NCBI GenBank assembly: GCA_945915475.1
Contig: CAMEFI010000029.1
Location: forward strand, 1 to 38,060
Source: an uncultured Clostridium sp.
GTDB taxonomy: Bacteria > Bacillota > Clostridia > Lachnospirales > Lachnospiraceae
Direction: 5' to 3'
Length of the DNA stretch: 38,060 nt
The notes beneath the pieces were generated by a model. That model had not been told where the DNA came from. It made no database searches and was given only the letters and a program-made list of their open reading frames with translations. Made by a program: the position numbers and the translations under genes. Numbering within the stretch: the stretch's first letter is position 1; every line of letters begins with the position of its first letter. Shown here piece after piece: positions 15,713 through 23,256 of the stretch.

Positions 15713-15938
15713 GGTGTCAAAAGCCCATTTTAAATTTGTGATCTGGCACCTTGCACAAAAAAAGACTGTTTGCATTCCATTGCGCTAACCGTTCCAATGA
15801 ACCTCTAAGCGCAAAAATCGTGTTCAGCAAAGGCTTCCACGATTTTCAGAGTCTCATTTACACAGCGCAAAAGTCATTTAAATAATCTATTTTTGTGCAA
15901 TATGCCATCCAAGTTTTTGAAAATGGGCTTTTGACACC
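15713..15938. repeat. 226-bp palindromic element with 19-bp terminal inverted repeats
   Basis: GGTGTCAAAAGCCCATTTT at 15713-15731 is repeated exactly in inverse at 15920-15938. The complementarity continues inward imperfectly for roughly 30 more bases on each side (TTGCACAAAAA near 15751 against TTTTTGTGCAA near 15890). Inside are two small hairpins, GCGC...GCGC (about 15782-15812) and AAATCGTG...CACGATTT (about 15814-15845). AATT lies just outside both ends and may be a short target duplication. It carries no gene. The sequence suggests a non-autonomous mobile element or a large structured RNA. It fills most of the gap between the secreted-protein gene and the chemotaxis receptor. Confidence 0.75.
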
Positions 15939-15970
15939 CTAATTTATTTTGGAAAATATTGTAATAAGGC

Positions 15971-15999
15971 TTGTTTCAATTGCATAAAAATCGTATAAT
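15971..15999 (+). promoter_or_regulatory. Promoter of the chemotaxis receptor gene
   Basis: TTGTTT (15971-15976), a 17-bp spacer and a perfect TATAAT (15994-15999). It lies inside what would be an N-terminal extension of the receptor's reading frame, which supports the downstream ATG at 16061 as the true start. Confidence 0.75.
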
Positions 16000-16017
16000 T
16001 GTTGTAGAAATGTTTCA

Positions 16018-16031
16018 TAGGCAATTGCCTA
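16018..16031. promoter_or_regulatory. 14-bp perfect palindrome in the chemotaxis receptor leader
   Basis: TAGGCAATTGCCTA lies between the -10 box and the ribosome binding site. It is either an operator or a remnant of the 207-bp repeats downstream, whose ends read AGGCAATTGC and GCAATTGCCT. Confidence 0.5.
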
Positions 16032-16060
16032 AAGAATATTACATAAATGGAGGAGTTACA

Positions 16061-17761
16061 ATGAAAGACAATTTATTTAGTATTCATTCTATCCGCAGTA
16101 AATTAAGTATACTTACTGCCCTTGCAATCATAATAACAGGATTTATGATGATATTTATCTATTCGCCGAATGTAAAAAGTGAGATATCATCCATGTCTCA
16201 GAATTATCTGATGGATCTTGCTATTTCCTATGGCAAGGTAATTGACAGTGAGATAGAGAACAAAGGGGTGAAACAGGCTCTTGGAGGGGAAGAACTGGAC
16301 AAACATCTGAATGGTGTGGGAATCCAGGACGTAGAGTCAAGCTATGTATATGTCGTTTCGCCGGATGGCACCATGCTTTATCATCCCACGGCGGATAAGA
16401 TTGGACAACCGGTTGAGAATGAGGTAGTGAAAGGGGTAATTGCTGATTTGCAGGCTGGCAAGAAAGTAGAGAACAAAGTTGTTACTTATGTGTTTAAGGG
16501 CGTACAGAAATATGCAGCTTATTATGTGAATGATGCGGCTGATTTCATATTGGTTGTGACAGCGGATGAAGATGATATCTTAGCTCCCATCAATAAGATT
16601 AATCGGATTGGCGGAATAGGACTTGCCATTGCTTTTGCAGTATGCTTTACTATCATCATAACCTTTATTACCATATTGATTGTGAATCCGATTAACAGGG
16701 TGAAGAACCTGATTGGAAAGGTTGCGAACATGGACTTCACGGAGAGTCAGGAGCAGATGCAATTGAATTGCCGCAAGGATGAGATTGGCATGATGTCTAG
16801 AGAACTGGATGAGCTGAAAGAGAAGCTTACACAGGTGATTGTGGCAATCCGAACCAACAGTGATGCATTGGTGGAATCCGCAAAGGCGCTGGATGTTGGT
16901 GCAAGCGATACGAATACAACAATGGAGCAGGTAGAGAATGCGGTAAATGATATTGCCAATGGAGCAACCAATCAGGCCGAAGAGACACAAGAGGCAACAG
17001 AGAATGTTCGCCTGATCGGAGATATGGTAAGAGACACTGGTAAGACGGTGGAGGAATTGATGAGCTCTGCACAGCAGATGAGAGTTGCAAATGAGAATGC
17101 ACAGCAGATTTTAGCAGAACTTCGTGAGATTAACCGGCAGTCCGGAGAGTATATCGATGTCATTGCGAGACAGACAGAAGTCACAAATGAATCCGCAATA
17201 CGAATTGGTGAAGCAACAAAGATGATAACGGATATTGCAAGTGAGACAAATCTGCTTTCACTAAATGCGTCCATTGAGGCAGCCAGAGCGGGAGAACAGG
17301 GACGAGGGTTTGCAGTCGTTGCTGCTGAGATTCAGAAACTTGCAGAACAGTCTACAGAATCAGCGGGCAAGATTGAGGAGATTATTAATATGTTGCTGGC
17401 CGATTCGGAAAAAGCGGTAAGTACCATGACTCAGGTGAAGGCGATTATTGATAAGCAGACGGAGCACATTCATCGCACAGATTTAGCATTTGAAGAGATC
17501 AATAACGGAGTATCTGCATCGATAACCGGAATGCAGGAGATTTCCGATAAGACGATGCAAATGGATACCGCAAGAGTAACGGTTGTAGATGTTGTTAATA
17601 ATTTAACTGCAATTGCAGAGGAGAATGCTGCTGCTACAGAACAGACCTCTGCTTCCGTTGTGGAAGTGGCAAGCATCGTGACAGAAATTGTAGAAAAAGC
17701 ACAGGGCTTGCACACAATTGCAGAGGAATTGGAAGAGCAGATTAGTATATTCCAGCTATAG
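16061..17761 (+). CDS. Methyl-accepting chemotaxis protein
   Basis: About 566 residues with transmembrane receptor architecture. TM1 is at about 17-33. An extracytoplasmic Cache-like sensor follows to about 182 ([18 protein letters not shown] and the [11 protein letters not shown] end are typical). TM2 is at about 184-208 and a HAMP domain at 209-260. A long coiled-coil signalling domain contains the conserved hairpin tip [20 protein letters not shown]. There is no C-terminal CheR/CheB-binding pentapeptide; the chain ends [12 protein letters not shown] 16061 is chosen because GGAGGAG lies just upstream and the promoter at 15971-15999 would otherwise be inside the gene. No other chemotaxis genes are nearby. 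The ligand is unknown. It converges with the response regulator gene 9 bases away. Confidence 0.93.
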   Translation: MKDNLFSIHSIRSKLSILTALAIIITGFMMIFIYSPNVKSEISSMSQNYLMDLAISYGKVIDSEIENKGVKQALGGEELDKHLNGVGIQDVESSYVYVVSPDGTMLYHPTADKIGQPVENEVVKGVIADLQAGKKVENKVVTYVFKGVQKYAAYYVNDAADFILVVTADEDDILAPINKINRIGGIGLAIAFAVCFTIIITFITILIVNPINRVKNLIGKVANMDFTESQEQMQLNCRKDEIGMMSRELDELKEKLTQVIVAIRTNSDALVESAKALDVGASDTNTTMEQVENAVNDIANGATNQAEETQEATENVRLIGDMVRDTGKTVEELMSSAQQMRVANENAQQILAELREINRQSGEYIDVIARQTEVTNESAIRIGEATKMITDIASETNLLSLNASIEAARAGEQGRGFAVVAAEIQKLAEQSTESAGKIEEIINMLLADSEKAVSTMTQVKAIIDKQTEHIHRTDLAFEEINNGVSASITGMQEISDKTMQMDTARVTVVDVVNNLTAIAEENAAATEQTSASVVEVASIVTEIVEKAQGLHTIAEELEEQISIFQL

Positions 17762-17770
17762 AAATACTCT

Positions 17771-18391
17771 TTATTTGTGCTGATAATAGAATACTGCTAA
17801 CTGGGTACGGTCGCGTAATTGTAGTTTTTCCAGTATGGAACTTAGATAATTACGCACCGTCCCTTCGCTTAAGAAAAGCTGGGAAGCAATTTCTTTGTTG
17901 CTAAGTCCCTGGGCAACAAGAGTGATGATATCGTATTCTTTATCTGAGATATCATAGGCGGAATAATCAAAAGAATCTGCCGTTTTCATAAGATCAGGGA
18001 TTTTCTCCATAATTTCATTTCCATATACATTCTGCCCGGAATGGACAGCATGAAGGGCGGGAATGATATTATCATAATTCTGTTTCACAATATATCCCTT
18101 GGCACCGAGTTCTAAGGCTTTCACAATGTATGCATCATCCACAAAAGTTGTTAAGAACAGCACTTTGGCATCCGGAAATTCCTCTAATAAACCGGATAAG
18201 GCATCTGTGCCATTTAAGTGCTGCATCTGAATATCCATTAATAGAACATCCGGATGGTGTTCCCTGTAAAGGGGAAGGGCATCACTGCCATCCGTTCCAA
18301 TTGCGGTGACATGGATATCATTATTCGCTTCTAATATCATTTTCAAAGACATGCAGACCAACTGGTCATCATCTATTAATACAATGTTCAT
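17771..18391 (-). CDS. NarL/LuxR-family response regulator
   Basis: This 206-residue protein has a receiver domain with acidic pocket DDD at 7-9, phosphoacceptor D53 (LLMDIQM), T81/T82 and K103, then a short linker. A C-terminal LuxR-type helix-turn-helix follows at about 145-205 (GLSNKEIASQLFLSEGTVRNYLSSILEKL). It should bind DNA as a dimer when phosphorylated. The natural partner is the HisKA_3 kinase encoded at 20825-21892 on the same strand, although a lipoprotein gene and two repeat copies lie between them. AAAGGAATTC precedes the ATG. The dyad at 21976-22007 is its most likely binding site in this window. Confidence 0.93.
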   Translation of the reverse strand: MNIVLIDDDQLVCMSLKMILEANNDIHVTAIGTDGSDALPLYREHHPDVLLMDIQMQHLNGTDALSGLLEEFPDAKVLFLTTFVDDAYIVKALELGAKGYIVKQNYDNIIPALHAVHSGQNVYGNEIMEKIPDLMKTADSFDYSAYDISDKEYDIITLVAQGLSNKEIASQLFLSEGTVRNYLSSILEKLQLRDRTQLAVFYYQHK

Positions 18392-18420
18392 GAGAATTCC
18401 TTTCGTATAAAATGTCTGTC

Positions 18421-18627
18421 AGGTAATTGCGAAACTCTTGAAAATGTATATTGAGTTGTGCAGATTTGACAAGTATCCTAAGCAGGTGCTTTGAGACCGC
18501 CGGTACTTAACGAGTGTGAAACACGAGTTTAGTACCGCTGCGAGGCGAGAGCAGCGCAAGCGTGCCTGTGAGGATATTGTCAAATTGCACAACGTTTATA
18601 GAAGAAACAGGCGTTTCGCAATTGCCT
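18421..18627 (+). repeat. 207-bp MITE-like repeat, copy 1
   Basis: It starts AGGTAATTGCGAAAC and ends GTTTCGCAATTGCCT, imperfect terminal inverted repeats. Copies 2 and 3 have exactly the same length; by hand count about eight positions differ from copy 3. Inner arms TTGTGC..TTTGACAA..TATCCT and AGGATATTGTCAAATTGCACAA pair, and the centre holds GGTACT...AGTACC and CTGC...GCAG stems, so the element folds into one long branched hairpin. No target duplication is visible for this copy. It lies between the lipoprotein stop and the response regulator start. Confidence 0.9.
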
Positions 18628-18698
18628 GACAATTATGATACACAAAAGGAGAGAACATTGTCAAGAAAGGATTCTATGTGTTAAGCAGGGAAACGTTG

Positions 18699-20486
18699 TT
18701 ATTGTTGAGCCACACCATTTACGTACAGGGTGTGTCCATTTTGATTAACATTTTCCAAAGAACCTTCGAAAGAGGTTATATAGCTGTCCCCGGTCAGCGT
18801 CCAGGTACTGTCGTCATTAAGGGTTACGGCTACCGTGCCGCCTTCCTGCTCTTCGTTGATACTGCCCTCAAAAGTACTGTTTTCAGAAAGGGTTAAGATA
18901 AGAGAGGATATTTCATCTACGATTATTTTGCCCTGTAATGTCTGGCTGGTTGCATAGAGACTCATATCTGCACCGTTACTTCCCTCATTTCCCCAGCCCC
19001 TGGCACCGTTATTTCCCTCAATTCGCAACAGGGTATCATTGGAAAGGGTCAGAGCCACGTCTTCTAATGTTACAATGGAAGTTGTATTGGTGGAGTAAAT
19101 GAGATCGCCATTTAATCCGGTGATGGAACCACCGGTGATGGTAAGATTGGCCTCCCCTTCCTCGGCATCTCCTGACATGCTTTGATAGACCATAATGGTG
19201 TGAAGATTTTCGTTTTCATCGCCCTGGTAGGTACCCTGCATATTGCCTGTTACATCGCAGTCTTTCAATGTGACGGGATTCTGACCTTCAATTACTATGC
19301 CTTCAGAAGCATTCGCATTTAATGTAGCGTCGGAAACGGTAATATCGGCAGTACAATAAATGGCTGGTGAGCCGGTTCCGTTGGTAGTGTAGGTTCCGTT
19401 TGTAACAGTGAGTGTACCACCGCCCCGGTCGCTTCGGATTGCCGCGGAAGATTGACCGTTGGTCTCGATATTCAAATTGCTGGCTTCAATGGATGCACCA
19501 TCAGTGACGTCGATTCCACCGGAATTGTCAGCTAAAGTGGTGATACTTGTATTATTTACGGTGATGGTGCTTCCTTCTCCATAGGCAAAAATTCCGTTGG
19601 CACCCCGGGCATCTGTTGAGATGGTGGATCCCGTTATGGTTGCAGATGCACCGTCTAGGGCAAGAAACCCGGCATTTAATCCATAGAAATCACTGCTTTC
19701 TGTGTTGGAGGTGTCACCTGATTTTTTCAGTGTTAAGTTCGTTCCATTATAAGCGACGGAGCCCTCCACACGGAGGGCATTTTCATCGTCATTGTCCGAG
19801 AAATAGGTGGTATCGGCATCCTCTGTATCTGTAGTAATGGTGGTTGCACCGGTTCCGGAGCTGACGGTTGATGGTTCTGCATTCATCTCACCGGGTGCGC
19901 CGGAAACAGTATCAGATGTCGTAATGGATGTAATGATGCCGTCCTCTCCAAAGGTAATGGTGAGATACGTTCCGTCTGCAATGTCGGATAAAGTAATATC
20001 TTCTAGTACAGATTCGTCTTTGATGATAAGGGTAAATGTTGTGGTGTTCATAGAAGAATCACCTGTTGGCATGTTGCCTGACTTTTCACCTTTATGAGTA
20101 TTGTCTATGGATTTTGAAGAATCCTGAGGAACATTTTCTTTATCCGGCATTTCCGGTGGGTTCTGGTCACCGGTATCATTTGCTGTTCCCTGAGAGTTGG
20201 GACTATCTTTTGTTTTTTCTGGTGGCATTTGTCCACTTTCATTTTGTCCTTGAAAACCCTCTTGTGGAATGCCGCCCCGGCCATTTGCTAAGGAGAGTGT
20301 CACTGTGTTTCCGTCCACTGCTGTGACTACGCCTTGCAATGTTGTGTTGTGAAAGGATACAGCATTAGCGGAAGAACTGCCGGATGAAGTTGTCTTGCTT
20401 CCGATATTAGCGCCACATCCTCCTAACAAAGATACTGCAAGTGCAGTTGTTGCACCAAGGACAAATATTTTTTTTTTTAATCTCAT
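18699..20486 (-). CDS. Lipoprotein with right-handed beta-helix repeats
   Basis: About 595 residues. The N-terminus MRLKKKIFVLGATTALAVSL ends in the lipobox LLGGC with C24 as lipidated cysteine. Residues about 45-75 form a small beta domain (TTLQGVVTAVDGNTVTLSLANG) resembling DUF5666-type folds. A Pro/Gly/Gln-rich low-complexity linker follows (about 75-140), then another short beta domain. From about 220 on come degenerate beta-strand repeats rich in T, N, S, D and G, typical of parallel beta-helices. It ends with NGHTLYVNG, a common ending for such surface proteins. The reading frame extends upstream to 20585 through repeat copy 2, but ATG 20486 has AGGAG 9 bases before it and starts a proper signal peptide. 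It lies between the kinase and regulator genes on the same strand, so an envelope-sensing or ligand-binding role with them is inferred. Confidence 0.8.
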   Translation of the reverse strand: MRLKKKIFVLGATTALAVSLLGGCGANIGSKTTSSGSSSANAVSFHNTTLQGVVTAVDGNTVTLSLANGRGGIPQEGFQGQNESGQMPPEKTKDSPNSQGTANDTGDQNPPEMPDKENVPQDSSKSIDNTHKGEKSGNMPTGDSSMNTTTFTLIIKDESVLEDITLSDIADGTYLTITFGEDGIITSITTSDTVSGAPGEMNAEPSTVSSGTGATTITTDTEDADTTYFSDNDDENALRVEGSVAYNGTNLTLKKSGDTSNTESSDFYGLNAGFLALDGASATITGSTISTDARGANGIFAYGEGSTITVNNTSITTLADNSGGIDVTDGASIEASNLNIETNGQSSAAIRSDRGGGTLTVTNGTYTTNGTGSPAIYCTADITVSDATLNANASEGIVIEGQNPVTLKDCDVTGNMQGTYQGDENENLHTIMVYQSMSGDAEEGEANLTITGGSITGLNGDLIYSTNTTSIVTLEDVALTLSNDTLLRIEGNNGARGWGNEGSNGADMSLYATSQTLQGKIIVDEISSLILTLSENSTFEGSINEEQEGGTVAVTLNDDSTWTLTGDSYITSFEGSLENVNQNGHTLYVNGVAQQ

Positions 20487-20519
20487 AACGTATTGCTCCT
20501 TTCCTAATAAAAAGTTGTT

Positions 20520-20726
20520 AGGCATTTGCGAAACGCCTGTTTCTTCTATAAACGTTGTGCAATTTGACAATATCCTCACAGGCACGCTTGCGCTGCTCTC
20601 GCCTCGCAGCGGTACTAAACTCGTGCTTCACACTCGTTAAGTACCGGCGGTCTCAAAGCACCTGCTTAGGATACTTGTCAAATTTGCACAACTCAATATG
20701 CATTTTCGAGAGTTTCGCAATTACCT
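20520..20726 (-). repeat. 207-bp MITE-like repeat, copy 2 (inverted)
   Basis: Same length and near-identical sequence to copies 1 and 3 but in the opposite orientation. It is flanked by a direct duplication, ATAAAAAGTTGT just left (20507-20518) and ATAAAAAGTTGT just right (20727-20738), as expected after transposition. It lies in the leader of the lipoprotein gene, 33 bases before its ATG, and adds a spurious in-frame N-terminal extension to that reading frame. Confidence 0.92.
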
Positions 20727-20824
20727 ATAAAAAGTTGTAGGCGTTTGCCAAACAGATTATATGAGTATAATATAGGAGAATTCTTAAAGAAAGCTTGAAA
20801 AAGTGTGAGGAAAGTGTAAAAGAT

Positions 20825-21892
20825 TCAGGATTTTGGAATGGACACAAAGATTCGGAAACCATTGTCGGTGCTGATATGCAGGATTCCATTCAAGGCATCT
20901 ACCCGGTCTTTCATGTTGGAAAGTCCCATGCCGGATATATCTGTTAGAACAGTGGACACAGTGTTACCGTTATCTTCAATGAGAAGTTGGTAAAATGCAG
21001 GAAGCTCCTTGACGGTAAGGGTCAATAAGGAAGCGTTACTATGACGCACCACATTGTTCATTGCTTCTTTTGTAAGGGTAAGAAAACAGTATTTCACGTT
21101 TTTTGGAAGATGTTTCGAGATGTCACATTGAAAATGAACGGGACAAAAGGTGAAAGAATCCACCAATCCCTGTAATGCATTGGATAAATCGATAGATTCA
21201 TCATGCAGATCGTGTACACTGTTTCGGATACTGTTCATTGCAAGATCCAAAGTCTCCTTCAGGGTTTCTAAGTGAGGTTTCATTGTCTCATCTTTGCAGA
21301 TGGCGAGCAATGCCCCCACCTGTAAAATGGAGCGGGATAGAAGATGGCCTACATTGTCATGAATTTCACGGGCAATACGGTTTCGCTCCTTTAATGTGGC
21401 AATATAGATCTGGTCATTCTGGCTGTCTAGCAGCTGTTGGTTGGTTTTCTTTAGTATCATTTCTTTTTCTACACTGTTGTCCCGGAGAGAGTGAATGGTT
21501 TCTGATAACTGTGTGCGTATCCGATTATTGTAGGACAGGTAGTAAGAAAGGACCAAAATAGGAAAATATATAAGGTTAACATAATTCTGATCTGTATAGT
21601 AATACCTCACAAAAGGCAGCAGATATAAAAAAGGGATGCTATATTTTTGGTGCAGAAAAAAAACATAGTTGTGCCATGGTAGCATAAGAGAGAATTCCGG
21701 AAAGAAAAAACTGATAATAAAGGTCAGAATCCCCAGCCGAAAGCGGTTTACATCTGTTCGGCTGATCAATTCAAAACAATATATGGCAACCAAAAGCAGG
21801 ATGCCCAGAATATGTAATGCATCCAGTTGTTCCACCGGATATATCATCAAACACAATATGCATAACAGAATGGAATCTATATAAGTTGACAT
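20825..21892 (-). CDS. Sensor histidine kinase, HisKA_3 (NarL-partner) type
   Basis: About 355 residues. Five or six hydrophobic segments in the first 120 residues form a membrane-embedded sensor with almost no extracellular loop. A coiled-coil follows (about 125-165), then the HisKA_3 dimerisation box ERNRIAREIHDNVGHLLSRS with phospho-accepting H178. The ATPase domain has the N-box-like LTKEAMNNVVRHSNA, the G1-type DNGN and GMGLSNMKDRV. Kinases of this shape often sense envelope stress or membrane-active peptides in Firmicutes. ATG 21892 is preferred over an earlier start at 21931 because AGGGGGG lies 8 bases upstream and the -10 box of its promoter would fall within the longer version. It is divergent from the ABC operon. 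Confidence 0.92.
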   Translation of the reverse strand: MSTYIDSILLCILCLMIYPVEQLDALHILGILLLVAIYCFELISRTDVNRFRLGILTFIISFFFPEFSLMLPWHNYVFFLHQKYSIPFLYLLPFVRYYYTDQNYVNLIYFPILVLSYYLSYNNRIRTQLSETIHSLRDNSVEKEMILKKTNQQLLDSQNDQIYIATLKERNRIAREIHDNVGHLLSRSILQVGALLAICKDETMKPHLETLKETLDLAMNSIRNSVHDLHDESIDLSNALQGLVDSFTFCPVHFQCDISKHLPKNVKYCFLTLTKEAMNNVVRHSNASLLTLTVKELPAFYQLLIEDNGNTVSTVLTDISGMGLSNMKDRVDALNGILHISTDNGFRIFVSIPKS

Positions 21893-21938
21893 AATAATAC
21901 CCCCCTGATGTTCGGTGTTTGCAAAGCCCATGTCCTAT

Positions 21939-21967
21939 ATTATAAGGTATTCAGGAAAGGATATCTA
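21939..21967 (-). promoter_or_regulatory. Promoter of the sensor kinase gene
   Basis: On the minus strand: TAGATA (21962-21967), a 17-bp spacer and a perfect TATAAT (21939-21944). The poor -35 with a good -10 suits an activated promoter, and the 32-bp dyad sits directly upstream of the -35. Confidence 0.55.
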
Positions 21968-21975
21968 CCTGCAAT

Positions 21976-22007
21976 GGAAAGAATGTGACAAATGTCATAT
22001 TCTTTCC
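21976..22007. promoter_or_regulatory. 32-bp dyad, candidate operator between the kinase and ABC operons
   Basis: Half-sites GGAAAGAATGTGACA and TGTCATATTCTTTCC are inverted around AA with a single mismatch. The core TGACA-AA-TGTCA is perfectly symmetric. It lies 8 bases upstream of the kinase -35 box and upstream of the ABC operon. NarL-type regulators bind such dyads, so the response regulator at 17771 is the expected ligand; this is inference. Confidence 0.65.
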
Positions 22008-22073
22008 TTACATTTCGCACTACCATTTTTCCCTGTCTTGCCCTATGATGAATATGTCAATAGCGAATACTTT

Positions 22074-22280
22074 AGGCAATTGCGAAACTCTTGAAAATGC
22101 ATATTGAGTTGTGCAAATTTGACAAGTATCCTAAACAGGTGCTTTGAGACCGCCGGTACTTAACGAGTGTGAAACACGAGTTTAGTACCGCTGCGAGGCG
22201 AGAGCAGCGCAAGCGTGCCTGTGAGGATATTGTCAAATCGCATAACGTTTATAGAAGAAACAGGCGTTTCGCAAACGCCT
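22074..22280 (+). repeat. 207-bp MITE-like repeat, copy 3
   Basis: It begins AGGCAATTGCGAAAC and ends GTTTCGCAAACGCCT. It is bounded on both sides by the direct repeat ATAGCGAATACTTT (22060-22073 and 22281-22294), a clear target-site duplication of about 12-14 bp depending on where the element's end is drawn. It lies between the operator-like dyad and the ABC ATPase start, so the promoter-to-gene distance was lengthened by about 220 bp on insertion. Confidence 0.94.
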
Positions 22281-22312
22281 ATAGCGAATACTTTCAAAAA
22301 AGGAGAAAGAAT

Positions 22313-23245
22313 ATGGTTGTTAAAATTGAGAATCTGGTAAAAAGATATGGAGAACTGGTTGCTCTTGACCATTTTAACCTGACGATTGAAGAGGGAGAAA
22401 TCTTTGGTCTGCTTGGACCGAATGGAAGTGGTAAATCTACAACCATCAACTGTCTGCTGTCTTTGTTGGAATATGATAAAGGAAATATTGAGATATTTGG
22501 TAAGGAAATGAAGCCCACCAGTTATGATCTGAAAAAGGATATTGGCGTTATTATGCAGAATGTTGCAGTGTTTGAAGAATTGACTGTATATGAAAATATT
22601 GATTATTTCTGTGGTCTTTATGTAAAGAATAAGGCAGAGAGAAAAGAGCTTGTGGAAAAAGCAATTAAATTTGTGGAGCTTTCGGATTATCGCAAATTTT
22701 ACCCTAAAAAGTTATCGGGAGGACTTCTTCGCCGGTTGAATATTGCATGTGGAATTGCGCATAAGCCGAAGTTGATTATTTTAGACGAACCTACGGTGGC
22801 TGTGGATCCTCAAAGCCGTAACAAGATATTAGAGGGAATCCGGAGGTTAAATGAACAAGGTGCTACTATCATTTATACAACACATTATATGGAAGAGGTA
22901 GAGCAGATCTGTACCCGCATTGCCATTATGGACAAGGGTAAGATCATTGCTACGGGAACAACGGATGAGTTAAAGGCAATGATTGACCTTGGAGAAACGA
23001 TTAGTGTGGAAATTCTGAATCTGCCGGATGCGTTAAAGGAGGATATATACAATCTTCCTCATGTTAAGCAGTTATCTTATGAAAATCAATTGTTGAAGGT
23101 TCGGTTTTCTAAGGGAAAACATAATCTTATCCGTCTATTGGATTTGTTGCGGAAAAATGAGATTGGTTTTGGGGGTGTGCATTCAGAACTCCCAACATTA
23201 AATGATGTTTTTCTGGAGATTACAGGGAAAGACTTAAGAGATTAG
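22313..23245 (+). CDS. ABC transporter ATP-binding protein (ABC-2 type exporter)
   Basis: About 310 residues. Walker A GPNGSGKST is at about 35-43, the signature is LSGGLLRRLNIA, Walker B is LIILDEPTVAVDP and the switch His is in IIYTTHYMEE. A C-terminal regulatory region of about 90 residues follows, as in drug and peptide exporters of the CcmA/NatA type. ATG 22313 is preferred, with AAGGAGAAAG just before it. The open frame continues upstream to 22169 only because it runs through repeat copy 3. It forms an operon with two permease genes; neighbours suggest control by the two-component system on the other strand. Substrate unknown. Confidence 0.95.
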   Translation: MVVKIENLVKRYGELVALDHFNLTIEEGEIFGLLGPNGSGKSTTINCLLSLLEYDKGNIEIFGKEMKPTSYDLKKDIGVIMQNVAVFEELTVYENIDYFCGLYVKNKAERKELVEKAIKFVELSDYRKFYPKKLSGGLLRRLNIACGIAHKPKLIILDEPTVAVDPQSRNKILEGIRRLNEQGATIIYTTHYMEEVEQICTRIAIMDKGKIIATGTTDELKAMIDLGETISVEILNLPDALKEDIYNLPHVKQLSYENQLLKVRFSKGKHNLIRLLDLLRKNEIGFGGVHSELPTLNDVFLEITGKDLRD

Positions 23246-23256
23246 GAGGAAATGTT

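Noticed and set aside
18640-18685. Ribosome binding site-like AAAGGAGAG followed by TTG and nine codons
   Set aside because: The frame closes at once and the product is too short to judge. It may be debris next to repeat copy 1.
20487-20585. N-terminal extension of the lipoprotein through repeat copy 2
   Set aside because: The extra residues come from the mobile repeat. The downstream ATG has a good ribosome binding site and begins a proper lipoprotein signal peptide.
18421-20726. Lipoprotein gene plus two inverted repeats as a composite transposon
   Set aside because: Copy 2 has its own complete target duplication, so it moved alone. No duplication surrounds the whole unit and no transposase is present.
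22169-22312. N-terminal extension of the ABC ATPase through repeat copy 3
   Set aside because: It is encoded by the repeat and the target duplication. ATG 22313 has AAGGAG and begins the normal ATPase N-terminus.
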